DNA of 64,000 bases from assembly GCA_934438075.1 (NCBI GenBank), contig CAKSBF010000010.1, positions 1 to 64,000 of the forward strand, in the 5' to 3' direction. Position numbers and translations under genes: made by a program. Shown one piece after another: positions 8,755 through 17,226 of this stretch. The notes below the pieces were generated by a model. It was not told the origin of the DNA. It ran no database searches and was given only the letters and a program-made list of their open reading frames with translations. Each line of letters starts with the position of its first letter. Positions within the stretch are counted from its first letter, which is position 1. The stretch comes from an uncultured Clostridia bacterium (lineage in GTDB: Bacteria; Bacillota; Clostridia; UBA1381; UBA9506).

Positions 8755-9199
8755 CGTTTCTGCCCGTTGAGCCAAAGCCGCCGTTTCCGCGCTCCGTCTC
8801 ATCCAAACGCTCCACCTCGACAAGTTCTCCGTGCAAAACCGGCGCAAAGACCATCTGAGCAATTCTTTCGCCCGGTTCTATAATATAATCCTCACCACCA
8901 AGGTTAACCAAACCGACCTTGATTTCGCCGCGATAATCGCTGTCAATCACTCCGACTCCATTTGACAAACATATTCCATGCTTAATCCCCAAGCCGCTGC
9001 GCGCATATAAATAAGCCACACAATCCCTCTCCGGCAAACCAATGGCAATGCCCGTAGGAATCAGTGTGCGTTCGCCCGCTTTCAGCAAAACCGGCTCGTC
9101 AATCGCCGCAGACAAATCCATGCCTGCTGCGCCTTCCGTTGCATAAAAAGGCTTTTTCGCATTCTCTCTTACATATTGAATCGCAACCTTAATTTCCAT
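8741..9199 (-). CDS. dut: dUTP diphosphatase
   Basis: Hydrolyses dUTP to dUMP and pyrophosphate, preventing uracil incorporation into DNA and supplying dTMP synthesis. All five trimeric dUTPase motifs are visible in 152 residues: AGMDLSAA (1), ARSGLGIKHGI (2), GVIDSDYRGEI (3, catalytic Asp), GERIAQMVF (4) and the C-terminal GNGGFGSTG (5). The ATG at 9199 shares one base with the stop of the U32 peptidase gene, with a G-rich ribosome binding site just upstream. Confidence 0.97.
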   Translation of the reverse strand: MEIKVAIQYVRENAKKPFYATEGAAGMDLSAAIDEPVLLKAGERTLIPTGIAIGLPERDCVAYLYARSGLGIKHGICLSNGVGVIDSDYRGEIKVGLVNLGGEDYIIEPGERIAQMVFAPVLHGELVEVERLDETERGNGGFGSTGRNDEKA

Positions 9200-11244
9200 T
9201 ATAATACCCCCCTGTAAAAATGTCCGCGTGTATACTCCATATCCGGTGCCGAAACAGTCTGACCGGATAATGCCTTTTGATATTCTTTTATTATTATACA
9301 ACACATCTCAAAATTTTCAACAGTAAACGATAGTCCCATTCGATCAATTTTCAACTTTTTTATATCTGCCATCCTGTCCGCCATATAAATCGGACAGGAA
9401 TTATATAAAATATTGCGACAATTCTGTGTTTTTAAGGGAAAAATCACATTCTTACGATCCCGCAGCGCATAGTCAGCGCTTTTGCAGCCACAGCGATACG
9501 CACTCTTAATGACACAATTTTCCATCAGCATCAATGCAGTGCGTCCGTAAACGAGGACCTCAAGCGGCACGCTGCAATTCTGCGAAAGCAGCGTAAGCTC
9601 CTTCAGATTCAGCTCCGGCGATGCTGTAAGAGAGGTAAACCCTAACTCCGCAAGTTGTGCTGCGGCAACATGATTATATACATTCAGCCGTTGCCCGCCC
9701 AAAACTATTTTTTCTTTTACTTGCTGCAGTTGGCCAATATGCTGCACCATTACATTTTTTGCATTTTCAAGCGAAGGTTTTTCTCCCTGACGCGGCAGCT
9801 CCGGCAGCACACAGACTGCATGTTCATCCCCTAGACCCTGATACAGTTCATAAGGTACATAAATTTCAGCAATCCCCATTTTCTTTGCTGCACGGTATTG
9901 TTCCTCCGTCTGCACTCCAACACACAGCATTGGCTCATGTTTCACCCGCCGCTGTATTGGTTCGGGCTCCGCTTTCTGGGGTCCCCGATGATAAGAGTCG
10001 CAAATTTTCTGTGCCAACTGTTCTACTGCCGCTCGGCGTAATCCATTGATTTCACTAATACTAACCGCAGCTTTTCCGTCTGTTTCCACAGCAATATTTT
10101 TTGCTTCAAATACAGTCCCGCCCATTTTCTCCAGTTGGACTCGCACACGTTCCGACTCCATAGGCCGATGGATGGCTTGTTCTGCACATCCGCCCGATAC
10201 AGAAATCTCCGCATCCGCACAGACGGCCCTTAAAGAAACCGGCTCTCCAACCTTGGCAAAAAAAGTCATATCAACCGTACGTTTTCTACTCTCACCGTTT
10301 GCCGTATTTTTCACTTGTTTTTCCAGCTTGTGTCCTGCAGAAATTTTCGCATTTTGTTCATAGTCCATCATGCTGCGAAACCGCTTGCCGTCAAAGTAAC
10401 CGTATGAGGAACCGCCGCGCGAGAAAAAGCGAAGCATCTTCTCCACATCCTCATCCTGCAAGTTTCCGTCCAGAGCTTCCCGGTAAACGCGTGTCACCAT
10501 CCCAACATATTCAGGACTTTTCATACGGCCCTCTATTTTCAACGAATCAGCACCGCACCGTTCTACCTCCGACAACCGTCGCACCAGGCACAAATCCTTT
10601 GGGCTTAGCAGCGGCAAATGTCCACTAACCTCACGCCCGTTTTCCAATAGTGTATACGGCAAACGGCAAGGCTGCGCACACGCCCCGCGGTTTCCGCTAC
10701 GCCCCCCCAACATACTGCTCATAAGGCACTGGCCGGAATAGCTCATGCACAGCGCCCCGTGTACAAATATCTCAAGTTCAGCTTTCGTTTGTGCACGAAT
10801 CTGTGAAATCTCTTTCGCAGAAAGCTCCCGAGATAACACCACACGTTTTACTCCCAGCCTTTCCAGTTCCTGAACACCCTGAGCCGTTGTTACTGTCATC
10901 TGTGTACTGGCATTCACCGCAATTTCCGGCATACAGCGGCGCAAAGTACGCAAAACACCCATATCCTGCACGATTACCGCATCAATACCGAGCGGATATA
11001 TTTTTTCTAAATATCTGCATAAATCCTCTAATTCAAATTCTTTAACCAGCGTGTTGACCGCAAGATAAATTTTAACCGAACGCAAATGGCAGTAGTCTGC
11101 TGCACGAGCAAGCCCAACTTCATCAAAATTGACCGCATTCCGCCGCGCGCTGAACATGTTTCCACCCACATATACCGCATCCGCGCCATTCTGCACCGCC
11201 ATAATAAGTGAATCGAAATCTCCTGCCGGTGACAGCAGTTCCAT
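9199..11244 (-). CDS. U32 family peptidase / prephenate-like hydroxylation family (DUF3656)
   Basis: About 681 residues. The N-terminal half is the U32 domain (starts MELLSPAGDFDSL); the family signature lies around SGQCLMSSMLGGRSGNRG, with Cys residues (C in GACAQPC) that in related RlhA/TrhP/UbiU proteins bind an iron-sulfur cluster. The C-terminal half has a DUF3656-like region and a Cys cluster near the end (CGCKSADYAL, CRNILYNSC). Family members act in RNA hydroxylation (RlhA, TrhP) or are annotated as collagenase-like peptidases, so substrate is uncertain. The start at 11244 is preferred over two nearby upstream ATGs because AGGG is correctly spaced only for it. First gene of the long operon. 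Confidence 0.85.
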   Translation of the reverse strand: MELLSPAGDFDSLIMAVQNGADAVYVGGNMFSARRNAVNFDEVGLARAADYCHLRSVKIYLAVNTLVKEFELEDLCRYLEKIYPLGIDAVIVQDMGVLRTLRRCMPEIAVNASTQMTVTTAQGVQELERLGVKRVVLSRELSAKEISQIRAQTKAELEIFVHGALCMSYSGQCLMSSMLGGRSGNRGACAQPCRLPYTLLENGREVSGHLPLLSPKDLCLVRRLSEVERCGADSLKIEGRMKSPEYVGMVTRVYREALDGNLQDEDVEKMLRFFSRGGSSYGYFDGKRFRSMMDYEQNAKISAGHKLEKQVKNTANGESRKRTVDMTFFAKVGEPVSLRAVCADAEISVSGGCAEQAIHRPMESERVRVQLEKMGGTVFEAKNIAVETDGKAAVSISEINGLRRAAVEQLAQKICDSYHRGPQKAEPEPIQRRVKHEPMLCVGVQTEEQYRAAKKMGIAEIYVPYELYQGLGDEHAVCVLPELPRQGEKPSLENAKNVMVQHIGQLQQVKEKIVLGGQRLNVYNHVAAAQLAELGFTSLTASPELNLKELTLLSQNCSVPLEVLVYGRTALMLMENCVIKSAYRCGCKSADYALRDRKNVIFPLKTQNCRNILYNSCPIYMADRMADIKKLKIDRMGLSFTVENFEMCCIIIKEYQKALSGQTVSAPDMEYTRGHFYRGVL

Positions 11245-11294
11245 CTGCATCCCTCCGTTTCCGTCATAAACGCTAAACATTTTTTCCTTCTTGT

Positions 11295-11323
11295 ATCATA
11301 TCACATTTTTTAAAAATGTACAA
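11295..11323 (-). promoter_or_regulatory. Promoter of the U32-dut-maf-mre-min operon
   Basis: On the minus strand, TTGTAC (318-323 of this kilobase, i.e. 11318-11323) and TATGAT (11295-11300) are spaced by 17 bp, about 50 bp before the U32 gene start. Since no terminator is seen until position 101, this may drive the whole 11-kb operon, although internal promoters are not excluded. Confidence 0.6.
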
Positions 11324-11375
11324 GGGAAAATCTTTTTATTAAGAAAAAAGTAATTTTCTAAATGTTTTTGTATGC

Positions 11376-11415
11376 AAAAAGCAGCTGACTGATACTCAAT
11401 CAACTGCCTTTTTTT
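11376..11415 (-). terminator. Terminator after clpB
   Basis: A GC-containing stem (11381-11390 with 11398-11407, with one G-U type pair) is followed by T runs on both strands, so it can terminate clpB transcription on the minus strand. It separates clpB from the downstream cell-shape operon. Confidence 0.75.
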
Positions 11416-11424
11416 AATTTCCGT

Positions 11425-14028
11425 TTATTTTACATCTACTCTCAAAGCACCGTCGCGGTAATCCACTACCAAGCAGGTATCAGGAGCAATATCATCAGCG
11501 ATAATCTTTCTGGCTATCAGTGTCTCTACCTTACTCTGCAGGAACCTGCGCAGCGGACGCGCGCCATATATCGGGTCGTAGCCTGTATCAACAATATAAT
11601 CCTTTGCCGCCGGTGTCAGTTCTGCACGAAGCTGCTTATCTGCCAAACGTTTCTGCAAGTCCTTCACCATCAAATCAACAACCGAACTGATTTCCGTTTT
11701 TGTAAGCGGTTTGTAGAATACAATCTCATCCAAACGATTTAAGAACTCCGGCCGAAATTGTTGCTTCAGTATTGCGCTTACCTGTTGCTTTGCCTCTTCA
11801 GAAATATTTCCGTCCGACGTAATGCCATCCAAAATGTAATTGGAACCGATATTAGAAGTTAAAATGATAATTGTATTTTTAAAATCAACCGTCCGCCCCT
11901 GCGAATCGGTAATCCGTCCATCGTCTAATACCTGCAGCAAAACATTAAATACATCCGGATGTGCTTTTTCAACCTCATCAAACAGCACAACCGAATAAGG
12001 CTTGCGCCGCACCGCCTCGGTCAGCTGGCCGCCTTCTTCATAGCCCACATATCCCGGAGGGGCGCCAATCAAACGCGATACGGAATATTTTTCCATGTAT
12101 TCCGTCATATCAATACGGACAATGTTGCGTTCATCATCAAACAATGCCTGCGCGAGTGATTTTGCAAGCTCCGTTTTGCCGACACCGGTCGGCCCCAAGA
12201 ACAGGAAGGAACCAATCGGCCGGTTCGGGTCCTGAATACCTGCACGCGAGCGCAAAATTGCGTCCGTTACAGTTTCCACCGCCTCATCCTGTCCAATCAC
12301 ACGCTCATGCAAAATGCTGTCCAACTTCAGAAGTTTTTCTCTTTCACCCTCCATCAGCCGCGCTACCGGTATACCCGTCCAACGGCCAATAATTTTTGCA
12401 ATCTCTTCTTCAGTCACCTTATCACGCAGCAAATTGTCACCCGTGTGTGCACGGTCAGCCAGTTCCTCTTCTGCCTCCAACTCTTTCTGTAATTTTGGTA
12501 ACTTACCATATTTCAATTCTGCCGCCTTGTTCAGGTCATAACCGCGCTCCGCATGTTCTATCTCCGCATTGACCGCTTCAATATCCTCACGCAGCTTCTG
12601 CACCTTAGAAATTGCCTGCTTTTCATTCTCCCATTTTGCCTTCATTTCCTTAAAGCGCGCACGTAGCTCTGCCAACGATTTTTGCAGCGATTCCAGTCGT
12701 TCCTTCGAAAGCTTATCCGTTTCCTTTTTCAAAGCCGCTTCTTCTATTTCATGCTGCATAATCTTTCTTGAAATTTCATCCATTTCCGTCGGCATGGAAT
12801 CCATTTCGGTACGAACCATAGCGCACGCCTCATCAATCAAATCAATCGCCTTATCCGGCAGGAAACGGTCGGAAATGTAGCGGTTTGACAATACTGCCGC
12901 ACTGATTAATGCACCGTCCTGAATCTTTACGCCATGATAAACCTCATAGCGTTCCTTTAAGCCACGCAAAATAGAAATGGTATCCTCCACCGTCGGCTCA
13001 GCAACCATAACCGGCTGAAACCGCCGTTCAAGTGCCGCATCTTTTTCAATGTACTGACGGTATTCATTCAGCGTCGTTGCACCAATACAGTGCAGCTCGC
13101 CCCGCGCCAGCATAGGCTTCAGCAGATTACCCGCATCCATCGCACCATCGGTCTTCCCTGCACCGACAATGGTATGCAGCTCATCAATAAACAGAATAAT
13201 CTTACCTTCACTTTTTTTAATTTCCTCCAGAACCGCTTTCAGACGTTCTTCAAACTCACCGCGGAATTTCGCACCGGCAATCAGCGAACCCATATCCAAT
13301 GAGAATATTTGCCTGTCCTTTAAGCTATCCGGAACATCGCCGCGAACAATACGCAATGCCAACCCCTCGGCAATTGCCGTCTTACCAACACCCGGTTCAC
13401 CGATCAGCACAGGATTGTTCTTGGTTTTTCTGGACAAAATACGCACCACATTACGAATTTCACTGTCACGACCAATCACCGGGTCAAGCTTATGATTTCT
13501 TGCAAGCTCTACCAGGTCAGAACCATATTTTTTTAGGACATCATAGGTTGCCTCCGGCGAATCAGAAGTCACACGAGCATTTCCGCGCACGCTTGCCAAA
13601 ACACCCATAAAGCGGTTTTTATCAATGCCGTGCCGTTTCAAAATTTCCTTAATGGCATTATTTGGCTTCTCAATCATAGCCAATGCAATATGCTCCACAG
13701 AAACGTATTCGTCTTTCATATGCTCTGCTTTGCGTTCGGCATCAACCAATGCCTTATCAACATCTTGAGATACATAGATTTTATCGCTTTCTCTGCCCAT
13801 ACCGCTTACCTTCGGTAAGGAATCTACCGCACGGGACAGCTCGGAACGAAAGCTTTCTAAATTAATACCCATTTTCACCAACAGCTGCCCAATCAAGCCG
13901 TCATTTTCCTGTATCAAGGCAGAAAACAAATGTTCCTGCCCTATCTGTTGATTTTGATTTTCAATTGCCAGCGACTGCGCCGCTGTCAACGCCTCTAATG
14001 ATTTTTGTGTAAATTTTTGCATGTTCAT
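11425..14028 (-). CDS. clpB: ATP-dependent chaperone ClpB
   Basis: A Hsp100 disaggregase that, with DnaK, threads and refolds aggregated proteins in the cytoplasm. The 867 residues have the full architecture: N-terminal double Clp repeat (1-145), first AAA+ domain with Walker A GEPGVGKTA (about 206) and Walker B (ILFIDELHT), the long coiled-coil middle domain (about 400-530) that separates ClpB from ClpA/ClpC, and the second AAA+ domain with GPTGVGKTE (about 605). It starts 37 bp after a small DNA-binding-like gene and has no promoter of its own visible, so it appears co-transcribed with it. No CIRCE or CtsR box was found upstream. Confidence 0.97.
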   Translation of the reverse strand: MNMQKFTQKSLEALTAAQSLAIENQNQQIGQEHLFSALIQENDGLIGQLLVKMGINLESFRSELSRAVDSLPKVSGMGRESDKIYVSQDVDKALVDAERKAEHMKDEYVSVEHIALAMIEKPNNAIKEILKRHGIDKNRFMGVLASVRGNARVTSDSPEATYDVLKKYGSDLVELARNHKLDPVIGRDSEIRNVVRILSRKTKNNPVLIGEPGVGKTAIAEGLALRIVRGDVPDSLKDRQIFSLDMGSLIAGAKFRGEFEERLKAVLEEIKKSEGKIILFIDELHTIVGAGKTDGAMDAGNLLKPMLARGELHCIGATTLNEYRQYIEKDAALERRFQPVMVAEPTVEDTISILRGLKERYEVYHGVKIQDGALISAAVLSNRYISDRFLPDKAIDLIDEACAMVRTEMDSMPTEMDEISRKIMQHEIEEAALKKETDKLSKERLESLQKSLAELRARFKEMKAKWENEKQAISKVQKLREDIEAVNAEIEHAERGYDLNKAAELKYGKLPKLQKELEAEEELADRAHTGDNLLRDKVTEEEIAKIIGRWTGIPVARLMEGEREKLLKLDSILHERVIGQDEAVETVTDAILRSRAGIQDPNRPIGSFLFLGPTGVGKTELAKSLAQALFDDERNIVRIDMTEYMEKYSVSRLIGAPPGYVGYEEGGQLTEAVRRKPYSVVLFDEVEKAHPDVFNVLLQVLDDGRITDSQGRTVDFKNTIIILTSNIGSNYILDGITSDGNISEEAKQQVSAILKQQFRPEFLNRLDEIVFYKPLTKTEISSVVDLMVKDLQKRLADKQLRAELTPAAKDYIVDTGYDPIYGARPLRRFLQSKVETLIARKIIADDIAPDTCLVVDYRDGALRVDVK

Positions 14029-14065
14029 ACAACAAACCTCCCCTTTTCAGCTGCAATATGCCATT

Positions 14066-14731
14066 TTAAATCAACAGCTTGCCGCTCTCCAAAGCCGAAC
14101 GATAGGCAAACTCCATCTGTCGCAGTGCTGCCTGCCGATTGTCAAGCTGCTGAAAGTACTGTTTTAAAATTTTGTCAAATATACTGATATATTGATAAAT
14201 TGCAAGACCTATCACGTTGCTCTCACAAAACGCATCCTCAGGAGGGATCATCAGTGTTCGGCTAAACTTTCCTCCCTCCAGTGTGTAACGAATCGTTGCA
14301 CGGTAGCGCCCTGCCAAATATTTCTTTTCCAGTTCTGCCCAATGCAGAAAAAAGCGTTCCAATTCTTCGGTCAGAGCCGCATTTTGGGTACGAAACGAAA
14401 CCTTTAAAATACCAAAACTCTCCGACGGTTCACGTAAAAGCTCCACGCTGTAACGCACCGTCGGTTTATATTTATATTTTAACGAGCTGCGCACAGAAAG
14501 CATACTTTCCGACGGCTGAGGCTGCATCTGAAACATTTCCGCGCCGCTCAGCAATTTTTCCAACTGCTCAAAAATATCCCTCATGCGCATCTCAGGTGTT
14601 TGAAAAGAAATACGCTCAGCTAAAATCTGATTAATCATATTGGACCGGCTGGTATGATTGATCGCCGCAAGCTGATCTACCGCATCTACAACCGAATCCA
14701 TCAGCACTAAACTGTATACGCTCTTCTTCAT
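14066..14731 (-). CDS. Uncharacterised protein with ribbon-helix-helix-like N-terminus
   Basis: A 221-residue protein. Residues 1-45 (YSLVLMDSVVDAVDQLAAINHTSRSNMINQILAERI) have the strand-helix-turn-helix pattern of CopG/Arc-type ribbon-helix-helix DNA-binding domains: alternating hydrophobics, then a small-residue turn (TSRSNMI). The rest is a mixed alpha/beta domain I do not recognise, with the paired strands KYKPTVRYSVELLR and RYRATIRYTLEGGKF. It is the first gene of a two-gene operon with clpB, behind a perfect sigma-A promoter whose -35 box lies in a palindrome. An autoregulating repressor of clpB is the natural inference, but nothing in the sequence proves it. Confidence 0.6.
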   Translation of the reverse strand: MKKSVYSLVLMDSVVDAVDQLAAINHTSRSNMINQILAERISFQTPEMRMRDIFEQLEKLLSGAEMFQMQPQPSESMLSVRSSLKYKYKPTVRYSVELLREPSESFGILKVSFRTQNAALTEELERFFLHWAELEKKYLAGRYRATIRYTLEGGKFSRTLMIPPEDAFCESNVIGLAIYQYISIFDKILKQYFQQLDNRQAALRQMEFAYRSALESGKLLI

Positions 14732-14758
14732 TTCTGCCTTCTCCTTTCTTACAAATTT

Positions 14759-14787
14759 ATTATAGCATCACCTCTATATTTTGTCAA
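14759..14787 (-). promoter_or_regulatory. Promoter of the RHH-clpB operon
   Basis: Minus-strand TTGACA (14782-14787) and TATAAT (14759-14764) with a 17-bp spacer: a perfect sigma-A consensus, about 28 bp before the start codon. Transcription would begin near 14752. Confidence 0.85.
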
Positions 14788-14809
14788 CGTAATTATATAA
14801 TGTTAACAA
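14781..14809. promoter_or_regulatory. Palindromic operator candidate over the -35 box
   Basis: TTGTCAAC (14781-14788) and GTTAACAA (14802-14809) are inverted repeats with one mismatch around a 13-bp AT-rich centre; 10 of 14 base pairs match overall. The left arm contains the -35 box of the RHH-clpB promoter, the position expected of a repressor operator. Confidence 0.45.
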
Positions 14810-14849
14810 CGAATTAATAATTTATTCAACATTTTTAAAAGACGAAAAA

Positions 14850-16106
14850 TTATCTCTGTTCCTGAACCAAGCCCTCACGAGAAACTGTCACCTTAGCCGT
14901 AACGGAAAAATCCGCATCCGGATATTTCTGCGGCCAATCATATTCTTGCCATGAAGGAAAATCCGAAAATTTCATCTTAGCAATTTCACCAAAGCCCACA
15001 ACATCCGCACGGCAATACTGCGCAGTGAGCTTTAAAAAGCTTTCTAAGCGTGCCGAAACTTCTGCCGCCGCCATTTCATTCAAGCCTTCAAACCCCAACT
15101 GCGCCAAATCACTTTTTGGGCATTCTGCAATCTCCGCAGAAAGGGGTACCAGTGCTTCTATTTGCGGTCTGTCCCCAAGCGAGATTACCCTTTTTTTAGG
15201 CTTTTTGGGCTGCGTAAGGCGCAGCGTAATGTGTTTTCCATCTTGCGTAACAGAAGGAAGGGTCAAATAGCTTTCCCGAAGCTGACCGATTAAAATATGG
15301 TATGCCATAGCATCGTGGGAGGATAGCACCTGCGATAATTTGCCGTCGCGTAACACTGCCATTCCCGAAACATCCGTACGGTTTTCACTTCCCTTTGATA
15401 ATTCTCCCGCTTCATAGTCACCGCGTTTTGTCCGTGTACTTAAGTCGCGGGCATTTCCCTCCTTGTCAATGCTCGCCGCCGGCAGCACCGGCTCATGTCC
15501 CGGTGCGGAAAGATTAAAATATAATTCTCTAAGCGAAGCTGCAGGCATAAAATCACCATTACTTTGCGAAAAAATCAGCGTATAATATTTTGCAGGGTTT
15601 ACCTCCAATGACGGTAACACTTCACGCATATATTCTTCGGCGCTGCACAGCGAAACAGCTGTATAGGTATTGGGACTGAACTGGCTGTTTTTCATAAATA
15701 ACGTTACATAGTCATTAATACCTTCCCTTGCCAGTTCAGCCGAAAACAGCAAAAGCTTGGTATGAGATAAATTAATTCGTTTACTCAAACTGCTTTCCGC
15801 AACAGAAAGAGCCGTATAAACATCTTCCGCTTCAATGGTAAGCATTGTAGTGTTCTTATTTTTATTTTCTGTCTCATCACCGCCCTCACTGCCCGAGGCC
15901 ACCCCGGAAGACTCACCTTCACCGCTGCCCTCGCCGGCAATGCTAAGCGGGCGAGCAAACTGGATGGAAAACCGTATTCCGTCCTCCCCCTTGTCCAAAC
16001 CGAGTGCCACTGCAAATGCCATTTCAGTAATTTCGTGCGAATATTCACAGCCGCCCAGAAAAAAGACCAACAACATCAGCAAGATTGCTAAAAGTTTATT
16101 TTTCAA
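14850..16106 (-). CDS. gerKC: Spore germination lipoprotein, Ger(x)C family
   Basis: The C subunit of a GerA-type nutrient germinant receptor in the spore inner membrane. The 418-residue protein begins with a lipoprotein signal ending in the lipobox LGGC (Cys20), followed by the Ger(x)C N-terminal domain and the conserved C-terminal domain. A low-complexity insert of Gly/Ser/Glu lies at about residues 58-82. The start is TTG at 16106 with GGGGGA upstream, overlapping the end of gerKB by 11 bp. The A-B-C gene order and overlaps show a single germination operon. The germinant cannot be predicted. Confidence 0.92.
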   Translation of the reverse strand: MKNKLLAILLMLLVFFLGGCEYSHEITEMAFAVALGLDKGEDGIRFSIQFARPLSIAGEGSGEGESSGVASGSEGGDETENKNKNTTMLTIEAEDVYTALSVAESSLSKRINLSHTKLLLFSAELAREGINDYVTLFMKNSQFSPNTYTAVSLCSAEEYMREVLPSLEVNPAKYYTLIFSQSNGDFMPAASLRELYFNLSAPGHEPVLPAASIDKEGNARDLSTRTKRGDYEAGELSKGSENRTDVSGMAVLRDGKLSQVLSSHDAMAYHILIGQLRESYLTLPSVTQDGKHITLRLTQPKKPKKRVISLGDRPQIEALVPLSAEIAECPKSDLAQLGFEGLNEMAAAEVSARLESFLKLTAQYCRADVVGFGEIAKMKFSDFPSWQEYDWPQKYPDADFSVTAKVTVSREGLVQEQR

Positions 16107-17226
16107 TGCTTTTATCCCCCTTCTTTTTCATTCTTGCCGCAATTAAAATGAGGGACGGAATGAGGATACAAAAGATGGAAAGATATGGTTCTGCCTCCGA
16201 CGAAAGTTGCATGGCATCCATCACCCCCGGCGGAAAATATGCAATTACAAACATTACCGCCGCAACCGGGACAATAAACAGTTTTTCATATTTTATTCCC
16301 GATGCCTGTCCCAAGACCTCCACCGCAAAATTATTGGAAAGAGAGAGATATAACAATGACGCAACAATCCATACCGGATAAAATATAGCTTCTATACTCT
16401 GCGAACCTCCGCTCAGATTAATAATTCTGCTAACCTGATATACCGGCATAAACAGCTCTGCATTTTCGGGATATTGTGTGCTTAGTACATAGCCAAGCAT
16501 AACGGCGCTCTGTACAAAAACCGCAATGCAAACTCCTCCAATGCAAGCGCGACGATATATTTTCCGCGACTTTACATAGGGGTACAGCAAAAAAATGTAA
16601 ATTGCATCAGTATAAACAGAAAAGAGAGTAACCCCCTCACTCCATACTTTTTTTTGACCCAATCCCCAAAACGGAAAAAGATTGGTAAAACGATAACTAT
16701 TCATTGATGCAAGACCAACAATTACAAGCGCAAGCAAAATAACAGGAACCATCAGTGCGTGCAAACGTGCAACGCCTTCTACGCCCCTGTAAGCAGATAC
16801 AATCATCACCACACCGACCAGAAACGCCGTCAGCAGTGACGGAATACGATACGGAGTAATTAAATTTATTGTGTCAGCTGCCAACCGCAGGGTAATCGCA
16901 CCTTTAAAAATCAAAGGAATTAAAATTACAACTGTACAAATCCATTTTCCAACGTTCCCGCCCAGCATACGTGCTATCTCAATAATATTAAGATTTTCAA
17001 ACCGATCATACAACTTTAAAATAACACACACAAAAACCAGAAAAAGTATTCCCGAAATAAGGGACGAAAGCCATGCTGCACTGCCGATTCTGCGGCACAA
17101 AAGCTGAGGAATTCCTAACAGAACCTTAATCAGAAGCGCGTTAATCAAAATGGTTGCCGTTTCAAACCTGCCAAAAGATATGATTCTTTCACCCACGCCT
17201 TTTCCCTCCTTTTTCGCGCTGTCCAT
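16096..17226 (-). CDS. gerKB: Spore germination permease, GerAB/ArcD/ProY family
   Basis: The B subunit of the germinant receptor, an APC-superfamily transporter-like membrane protein thought to bind the nutrient germinant. The 376 residues contain about ten hydrophobic segments, with the N-terminal motif of the family around RFETATILINALLIKVLLGIP. The ATG at 17226 is chosen because it starts shortly before this motif and has GGAGGG upstream; 21 extra in-frame residues further up overlap gerKA. The gene overlaps gerKA by 38 bp and gerKC by 11 bp. Confidence 0.92.
   Translation of the reverse strand: MDSAKKEGKGVGERIISFGRFETATILINALLIKVLLGIPQLLCRRIGSAAWLSSLISGILFLVFVCVILKLYDRFENLNIIEIARMLGGNVGKWICTVVILIPLIFKGAITLRLAADTINLITPYRIPSLLTAFLVGVVMIVSAYRGVEGVARLHALMVPVILLALVIVGLASMNSYRFTNLFPFWGLGQKKVWSEGVTLFSVYTDAIYIFLLYPYVKSRKIYRRACIGGVCIAVFVQSAVMLGYVLSTQYPENAELFMPVYQVSRIINLSGGSQSIEAIFYPVWIVASLLYLSLSNNFAVEVLGQASGIKYEKLFIVPVAAVMFVIAYFPPGVMDAMQLSSEAEPYLSIFCILIPSLILIAARMKKKGDKSIEK

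Noticed and set aside
14029..14065. CIRCE or CtsR heat-shock operator for clpB
   Set aside because: Neither TTAGCACTC inverted repeats nor GGTCAAA heptads were found before clpB or before the upstream gene.
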